A stretch of 9,714 nt of DNA from Coriobacteriales bacterium (lineage in GTDB: Bacteria; Actinomycetota; Coriobacteriia; Coriobacteriales; UBA8131): contig JAISFJ010000086.1 of assembly GCA_031263665.1 (NCBI GenBank), positions 1 to 9,714 of the forward strand. The letters run 5' to 3'. Below the pieces are notes generated by a model. It had not been told where the DNA came from, searched no databases, and worked only from the letters and a program-made list of their open reading frames with translations. This document shows positions 5,879 through 9,714 of this stretch, in pieces. The translations under genes and the position numbers were made by a program. Every line of letters starts with the position of its first letter. Positions within the stretch are counted from its first letter, which is position 1.

Positions 5879-6985
5879 ATGGATAATCAAACACTACAAG
5901 GAACGCCGCAACCGAATGTTCCTTCAAACACTCCTTCTCCTTCCAATTCAGTCGCTCAAGAAGCGGCACGTCCTGTCGTGCTCAAACGCTCGGCGGACGC
6001 ACAGGGCGTTTCTCCGAAGGCCCTGCCAAAAAAGCCCCCTTTGACCAAGAAGAAAAAGCGAAAGAAGGCCGCGTCTTCTCAAGGCCCCATTCGGTCACAA
6101 AAACTTCAGGCCACTGAGAAATCCAAGCGTGGGCGCTTCAGTCGCAAGCAGATTCTCATCGGACTTATCGCCTTTGTCTTGCTTTTTGATATAGCAATAC
6201 TAAGCCTTGGGTTCCTCAGCGGCGCTGGACCCAAAGTGGCTCCCTATGATGACCCCATAGCGCTCATTCAAGGTCAACTGTCCACCAATAAATCCATCGC
6301 CGAAATCGGTCACGATTCCGCTTTGAAATTTGAGAGCTACCCCAATATGACCATCGTCAACACCTCAAATCTGAAGCCTATCGAAAACGACCTCTTAAAA
6401 CGAGGTGCGGGACAGGATGGGACGGACGCGCTTTATGACGAGCAAATCGTCAAACGCACGCTCCAGCTCAATTCCGATTGGGTCAGTTACCTCAACCAGG
6501 ACGACCAGACGATGTTTGCTTCCATCAAAAAAGAAAGCCCTGCGCAGGCCAAAATGACCGAACTCGGAGCGGACTCTCTGGTCGCTTATCACCGGCTCGC
6601 CTTAGGTGAGATACGCCACGCCGGACGAAACTATTACATCATCACCCGTGCAAGCTATACTCTGACGCAAGGCGGGCAGCTGGATGCCCACGATGAGGTG
6701 TTTGTTTATAAGCTGGTCGCCCAGAGCGGCGAGATGGTCGTCGTTGACCTTGAACGGCTTGCTCCCCTCGTCACAGCGCCGGAGCCAGTGGAAAGCGAAC
6801 CAACCGCTAACCCCGAGGATGTTGAGGGTATGCCCGCCGAGGGCGACATGCCTGTTGAAGGCGAGATGCCTTTTGAAGGAGAACTACCCGCTGAGGACAT
6901 GCCTGCCGAAGGCGACATGCCTGTTGAGGATATGCCCATCGAGGGTACCCCGAGCGAATCTCCGCCCGACACCGAATCATCCTAG
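5879..6985 (+). CDS. Single-pass membrane protein with K-rich N terminus and acidic M-P-x-E repeat tail
   Basis: 368 residues, no family recognised with certainty. Residues 1-90 are a disordered, Pro/Ser/Gln-rich and then strongly basic cytoplasmic part (including KKKKRKK). Residues 91-113 are one hydrophobic helix (QILIGLIAFVLLFDIAILSL), so by the positive-inside rule the rest is outside. Residues about 185-297 look like a compact alpha/beta domain (VKRTLQLNSDWVSYL, then YYIITRASYTL and EVFVYKLV) that resembles an NTF2-like fold of the kind in TcaA/YvbJ-type proteins; this is a guess. Residues 318-356 form an acidic repeat tail, with no LPXTG motif. The ATG at 5879 is chosen because GAGAGG lies 4 nt upstream; a TTG at 5840 has no good site. 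It lies between the divergent SOS gene and lexA and ends 28 bp before the inverted repeat over the lexA promoter. Confidence 0.85.
   Translation: MDNQTLQGTPQPNVPSNTPSPSNSVAQEAARPVVLKRSADAQGVSPKALPKKPPLTKKKKRKKAASSQGPIRSQKLQATEKSKRGRFSRKQILIGLIAFVLLFDIAILSLGFLSGAGPKVAPYDDPIALIQGQLSTNKSIAEIGHDSALKFESYPNMTIVNTSNLKPIENDLLKRGAGQDGTDALYDEQIVKRTLQLNSDWVSYLNQDDQTMFASIKKESPAQAKMTELGADSLVAYHRLALGEIRHAGRNYYIITRASYTLTQGGQLDAHDEVFVYKLVAQSGEMVVVDLERLAPLVTAPEPVESEPTANPEDVEGMPAEGDMPVEGEMPFEGELPAEDMPAEGDMPVEDMPIEGTPSESPPDTESS
6830..6946 (+). repeat. In-frame hexapeptide repeat coding for [DE]MP[AVFI]E[GD]
   Basis: About seven tandem units of 5-6 codons (MPAEG, DMPVEG, EMPFEG, ELPAED, MPAEG, DMPVED, MPIEG) at the C terminus of the membrane protein. 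The DNA has diverged more than the peptide (for example GAGGGC, GAAGGC and GAAGGA at E-G), which suggests selection on the acidic, proline-spaced chain. Such repeats can change in number by slippage. Confidence 0.8.
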
Positions 6986-7013
6986 TGGTCTGTTAAGTTA
7001 AAAACTGAGGTTG

Positions 7014-7056
7014 GCCACAAAGAAAAATCGAACATATGTTTGATTTTCTTTGTGGC
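7014..7056. repeat. 43-bp inverted repeat centred on the lexA SOS box
   Basis: Left arm of 22 nt (7014-7035) and right arm of 21 nt (7036-7056) are complementary throughout, apart from one extra A on the left and one G opposite T. The outer ends are GCCACAAAG and CTTTGTGGC. The LexA box is the centre of the symmetry. As RNA from the upstream gene it would form a long hairpin followed by a T-rich stretch, so it may also end transcription of the membrane protein gene before lexA. Confidence 0.75.
7029..7042. promoter_or_regulatory. LexA (SOS) box of lexA
   Basis: CGAACATATGTTTG, one base away from the ideal CGAACATATGTTCG. Its right end overlaps the -35 of the lexA promoter, the usual arrangement for LexA autoregulation. 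Confidence 0.92.
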
Positions 7057-7068
7057 TTGGTTTATACT
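7040..7068 (+). promoter_or_regulatory. lexA promoter
   Basis: TTGATT (7040-7045), exactly 17 bp, then TATACT (7063-7068). The start would be near 7075, giving a 20-nt leader with TTGGAG before the lexA ATG. The -35 shares three bases with the LexA box. Confidence 0.7.
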
Positions 7069-7094
7069 GTTACTAATCAGAGATTGGAGCAGTT

Positions 7095-7769
7095 ATGGGA
7101 ATCGGCACCGAATTATCTGAACGGCAACGGGCAATTCTCGAATTTCTCAGAGGTTTCATTACAAAAAATGGCTATCCACCTTCCGTCCGAGAGATAGGTG
7201 AGGCGGTTGGCCTCTCGTCGTCATCTACCGTTCACTCCCATCTCAATACTTTAGAAAACAGGGGTTTTATCAAACGCGACCCTTCCTCAGCGCGAGCGCT
7301 GACGGTCATCGGCCATGACGCGCACACGCTAACGGCCCAAGCTGACGCAAACGGCTCTCACAGGGGACAGGGAGGCCCTGGTCGTCTCCCACGGGGCGTG
7401 ACTGAGCTTCCCCTCCTTGGTCGTGTCGCCGCGGGCACCCCTATTCTCGCCGAGCAAAACATCGAAGACTCCATGATGCTCCCCACGCAGGTAGTTGGTG
7501 ACGCCGGCTCATTTCTTCTAACCGTCAGAGGCGACTCCATGGTCGAGGCAGGCATTCTTGATGGCGATTACGTCGTGGTCAGAGAACAACCAACCGCAAG
7601 CAACGGTGAAATCGTCGTTGCTCTCATCGACGACGAGGCAACGGTCAAGACCTTTTACCGCGAGCCTGACCGCGTCCGACTACAACCCGAAAATACCAGC
7701 ATGGAGCCAATCTACGTTCGCGATGTCACCATTTTAGGCAAAGTCATCGCACTTCTGAGAGCATTGTAA
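7095..7769 (+). CDS. lexA: SOS repressor LexA
   Basis: 224 residues. The N-terminal winged helix-turn-helix is clear ([52 protein letters not shown]). A glycine-rich linker of about 28 residues (74-101) leads to the S24 autoprotease domain: cleavage site A113-G114 in [12 protein letters not shown], catalytic S148 in [14 protein letters not shown] and K185 in ATVKTFYR. LexA represses DNA-damage genes until RecA filaments trigger self-cleavage. The ATG at 7095 has TTGGAG 5 nt upstream. Its own promoter carries a LexA box, and two more boxes lie before the divergent small gene. mscL begins 8 bp after its stop codon. Confidence 0.97.
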   Translation: MGIGTELSERQRAILEFLRGFITKNGYPPSVREIGEAVGLSSSSTVHSHLNTLENRGFIKRDPSSARALTVIGHDAHTLTAQADANGSHRGQGGPGRLPRGVTELPLLGRVAAGTPILAEQNIEDSMMLPTQVVGDAGSFLLTVRGDSMVEAGILDGDYVVVREQPTASNGEIVVALIDDEATVKTFYREPDRVRLQPENTSMEPIYVRDVTILGKVIALLRAL

Positions 7770-7777
7770 GGATAACC

Positions 7778-8212
7778 GTGAAGTTCATTCAAGAATTTAA
7801 GGACTTTATCTCACGCGGTAACGTGATGGACCTGGCGGTCGCTGTCATCGTCGGCGGAGCTTTCAGTGCCATTGTCACTTCACTGGTTGGAGATTTGGTC
7901 ACTCCGCTGTTATCCCTTATCACCGGCGGTATCGATTTTAGCCATCTATCGATAAAACTTGGAGAAGGGGACGCGGCGGCGGAATTTAAGTATGGCAATT
8001 TTATACAGTCACTCATCAACTTTTTGGTCATCTCGTTTGTGATTTTCCTGTTCGTAAAAGGCATTGGGACGATAATCCGCAAAAAGAACGAGGAAGCGCC
8101 ACCGGTTAAGACCTGCCCGTTTTGCGCTCAGGAGATTCCAGCGGCAGCCGTGCGATGCCCCTCATGCACAACCATTCTTGATGAGGAAGCCGTACCAAAA
8201 AACCTCCGGTAA
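7778..8212 (+). CDS. mscL: Large-conductance mechanosensitive channel MscL with C-terminal zinc ribbon
   Basis: 144 residues with a GTG start at 7778; its AAGGA ribosome binding site overlaps the lexA stop codon. MscL is a homopentameric pore that opens under high membrane tension to release solutes during osmotic downshock. The N-terminal amphipathic helix (KFIQEFKDFISRGNVMDLAV), pore-lining TM1 (about 18-45, with AVIVGGAFSAIVTSLVGD), a periplasmic-type loop (48-75) and TM2 (about 76-100) are all present. After TM2 the usual C-terminal helix is replaced by C113-x2-C116-x10-C127-x2-C130, a rubredoxin/zinc-ribbon-like knuckle. The 8-bp spacing to lexA suggests one transcript, and therefore SOS control, unless a promoter lies inside lexA. 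Its stop lies 5 bp from the end of convergent hflX. Confidence 0.95.
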   Translation: MKFIQEFKDFISRGNVMDLAVAVIVGGAFSAIVTSLVGDLVTPLLSLITGGIDFSHLSIKLGEGDAAAEFKYGNFIQSLINFLVISFVIFLFVKGIGTIIRKKNEEAPPVKTCPFCAQEIPAAAVRCPSCTTILDEEAVPKNLR

Positions 8213-8217
8213 TCCTG

Positions 8218-9516
8218 CTATCCAACCACGTACGGCTCAAAACGCGAGACGAGCGCCGGAGGAACTTGGAGCTGAAGGGCCGTTCCCTCCGCCAAAAACT
8301 GTTCGCTTACAACGGTGGCGCGTTCATGGGCCAACCGCACAAGGCTTCCCTCGGTAAAAGGAATCACCACGTTTAACAGTGCGCTTGTCGCGTTCATCAC
8401 CTGCTCGGTGCGCTTTACCAACTCGTCAATCCCCTCCCCCGTCAACGCACTGACCAGCAGACTTTGAGGAAAACGCGTTTTGAGCGCCGTCCGTTGTTCC
8501 TCGCTCAGGAGGTCGCATTTATTAAAAACAAGAATCTGCAAAATCCCATGCGCGCCGATTTGCTCTAACACCTCGCGCACCGCCTGCGCCTGCGCCTCAC
8601 GTTGTCGCGCTTTACTGTCTACCACATGCAGGATGAAATCGGCATAGGCTATTTCATCGAGCGTCGACTTAAACGCCTCAACAAGTGTCGTCGGCAGCTT
8701 TTGGATAAATCCGACGGTGTCGGTGAGCGTGATTTCGCGCCCTTCGGGTAACACAAGCCTGCGCGTGGTCGAATCGAGAGTTGCAAACAGTTTATCGTAC
8801 GCAAGAACATCCGCTCCTGTCAGCGCGTTGAGCAAACTGGATTTTCCTGCATTGGTATAACCCGCCAAAGCGCCTTTGAAAAGCGGCGAAGAGTGGCGCG
8901 CCTTGCGCTGCACCGCACGCTCATCCTGCACTTTGGCAAGCTCCGCCTTGATGGCGCCGATGCGTTTGCGAACCATACGACGGTCAACTTCAAGCTGACT
9001 TTCCCCCTCACCAAAACGCGAGCCAACGCCACCGCCCATGCGGTTTGACGCGAGATGCGACCACATGCCACGCAATCGCGGCAGCAGATACTGATTCTGC
9101 GCGAGTCGCACCTGGAGGCGACCCTCCCTGCTCGTCGCGTGCAAGGCAAAAATGTCGAGAATGAGCGCCGTGCGGTCGATGACCTTTACGCCGGACATCT
9201 CACGCTCGAGATTTGCCTGTTGTGTGGGAGTGAGTTCGTCGTCAAAAACGATGAGGTCAGCCTTGAGAGCGCGTGTGGCAAGCACAGCCTCGGCAACCTT
9301 GCCTTTGCCGATAAAAGTTCGGGGGTTTAAGGTGGCCAGCTTCTGAGATAAGCTACCCACAACTTCGGCGCCGTCGGTGTCTACAAGACGCGCCAGCTCG
9401 GCTAAGGATTCCTCCACAGGCCAATCGCTTGCGCCCCGCTCAATACCAACAAGAAGCGCTCTTTCGCGAGGTTGGGCGGTAGTATACATGGCTTTTACGG
9501 TGATGATTTTCTCCAT
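8218..9516 (-). CDS. hflX: GTPase HflX, ribosome-splitting factor
   Basis: 432 residues, normal length. The N-terminal HflX domain (about 18-115, with [11 protein letters not shown]) is followed by a coiled linker containing the signature [25 protein letters not shown] and DRR. The G domain has G1 GYTNAGKSS (219-227), G2 region [12 protein letters not shown]3 DTVGF (266-270), G4 NKCD (332-335) and G5-like SALTG (356-360). HflX splits stalled or stress-hibernated 70S ribosomes in the cytosol. The ATG at 9516 agrees with the frame but lacks a good Shine-Dalgarno sequence; the ATG at 9489 ([15 protein letters not shown]) is a possible alternative start that also lacks one. It is read alone leftward and meets mscL head-on with no room for a terminator between them. 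Confidence 0.95.
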   Translation of the reverse strand: MEKIITVKAMYTTAQPRERALLVGIERGASDWPVEESLAELARLVDTDGAEVVGSLSQKLATLNPRTFIGKGKVAEAVLATRALKADLIVFDDELTPTQQANLEREMSGVKVIDRTALILDIFALHATSREGRLQVRLAQNQYLLPRLRGMWSHLASNRMGGGVGSRFGEGESQLEVDRRMVRKRIGAIKAELAKVQDERAVQRKARHSSPLFKGALAGYTNAGKSSLLNALTGADVLAYDKLFATLDSTTRRLVLPEGREITLTDTVGFIQKLPTTLVEAFKSTLDEIAYADFILHVVDSKARQREAQAQAVREVLEQIGAHGILQILVFNKCDLLSEEQRTALKTRFPQSLLVSALTGEGIDELVKRTEQVMNATSALLNVVIPFTEGSLVRLAHERATVVSEQFLAEGTALQLQVPPALVSRFEPYVVG

Positions 9517-9527
9517 TCGTTTTTAGA

Positions 9528-9549
9528 AGTGCCCTTATAAGCTAAAACT
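9528..9549 (-). promoter_or_regulatory. 22-nt leader element upstream of hflX, shared with dut
   Basis: On the minus strand it reads AGTTTTAGCTT, then 3 unlike bases, then AGGGCACT. It matches the dut leader element (4710-4731) at 17 of 22 positions with identical spacing. TATAAG within it could act as a -10 for hflX, but no good -35 is found at 16-18 bp. Confidence 0.3.
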
Positions 9550-9574
9550 CTTACCTTTATTGTAAGATATTCCG

Positions 9575-9714
9575 ATGTCAAAAACACTCAAAAACGCACT
9601 TCTGGTTTTCGCCGGAGGATGGTGCTACGGCGTCATGGTACCCTTGGTGCGAATCGCTTATTCCATGGGTTACGACTCAACACAGGTCCTGGTATTCCAA
9701 TATGGACTCAGCGT
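9575..9714 (+). CDS. DMT/EamA-type membrane transporter, 5' end only
   Basis: The ATG at 9575 opens a frame that stays open for 46 codons to the window edge. The N terminus MSKTLKNALLVFAGGWCYG, followed by VMVPLVRIAYSMGYDSTQV and LVFQYG, has the look of the first transmembrane helix and start of the second of EamA (drug/metabolite transporter) proteins, where a G-x-x-x-G/P helix is followed by a short G-F/Y loop. These are usually 10-helix inner-membrane exporters. TAAGAT (9563-9568) lies 6 nt before the ATG and no Shine-Dalgarno sequence is present, so the mRNA may be leaderless. It is divergent from hflX with 58 bp between the start codons. The family call rests on 46 residues only. Confidence 0.6.
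   Translation, partial: MSKTLKNALLVFAGGWCYGVMVPLVRIAYSMGYDSTQVLVFQYGLS

Noticed and set aside
5533..5890. Two minus-strand ORFs (5533-5751 and 5687-5890)
   Set aside because: They run through the LexA boxes, promoters and palindrome, lack Shine-Dalgarno sequences, and read as low-complexity, tyrosine-rich, AT-driven sequence.
6830..6946. Possible CRISPR-like or minisatellite array
   Set aside because: Units are about 15-18 bp, degenerate and in coding frame, without unique spacers, so it is a peptide repeat.
6706..7001. Overlapping ORFs on both strands across the acidic repeat
   Set aside because: Periodic open frames are a by-product of the tandem codon repeat; the repeat is in frame with the membrane protein.
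1..9714. tRNA, rRNA, tmRNA, insertion sequence or attachment sites
   Set aside because: No cloverleaf with CCA-type acceptor, no ssrA beside smpB, no transposase fragment or flanking direct repeats were seen on reading both strands.

Overview
The window looks like a chromosomal segment of a Gram-positive bacterium with moderately high GC. An actinobacterial source, perhaps a Coriobacteriia-like anaerobe, is my best guess. The evidence is the lexA / SOS small membrane gene / nrdR neighbourhood (in Corynebacterium and Mycobacterium, nrdR lies beside an SOS cell-division inhibitor gene that is divergent from lexA), SOS boxes of the CGAAC-N4-GTTYG type, AGGAG-like ribosome binding sites and a TipAS-type regulator. 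The exact taxon cannot be read from the sequence.

Layout. Positions 1-197 (+) hold the 3' end of a MerR/TipAS-type regulator whose last helix is cut off by an in-frame TAA. Positions 215-4708 (-) are a tightly packed run read right to left: dut, hisC, an M42 aminopeptidase, smpB and a two-[4Fe-4S], two-CCG-domain redox subunit; the last three genes are separated by 2 bp or overlap. Positions 4870-5519 (-) hold nrdR, preceded by a 44-codon gene that is easily missed and encodes a one-helix membrane peptide. A non-coding divergent region of about 360 bp (5520-5878) carries two LexA boxes over a clear promoter for the small gene, plus a separate palindrome over a promoter for the rightward gene. 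Positions 5879-6985 (+) encode a single-pass membrane protein with a lysine-rich cytoplasmic part, an outer domain and an acidic M-P-x-E repeat tail. Then come lexA and mscL (7095-8212, +), preceded by a 43-bp inverted repeat centred on a third LexA box. hflX (8218-9516, -) converges on mscL with a 5-bp gap. The 5' end of a DMT-type transporter gene (9575 onward, +) runs off the window.

How it fits together. The core is an SOS control module. LexA probably represses its own lexA-mscL transcript and the divergent small-membrane-peptide/nrdR transcript. The peptide sits where DivS and ChiZ (actinobacteria) are found and is comparable to YneA (Bacillus), all SOS-induced division inhibitors, but it is far shorter and has no LysM domain. 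With nrdR (ribonucleotide reductase repressor) and dut (dUTP removal) next door, the region links DNA damage, nucleotide supply and, by inference, division arrest. The most interesting items are the SOS-controlled micropeptide, the lexA-mscL pairing with a zinc-ribbon MscL, the unexplained palindromic operator, and the membrane protein inserted between the two SOS arms.
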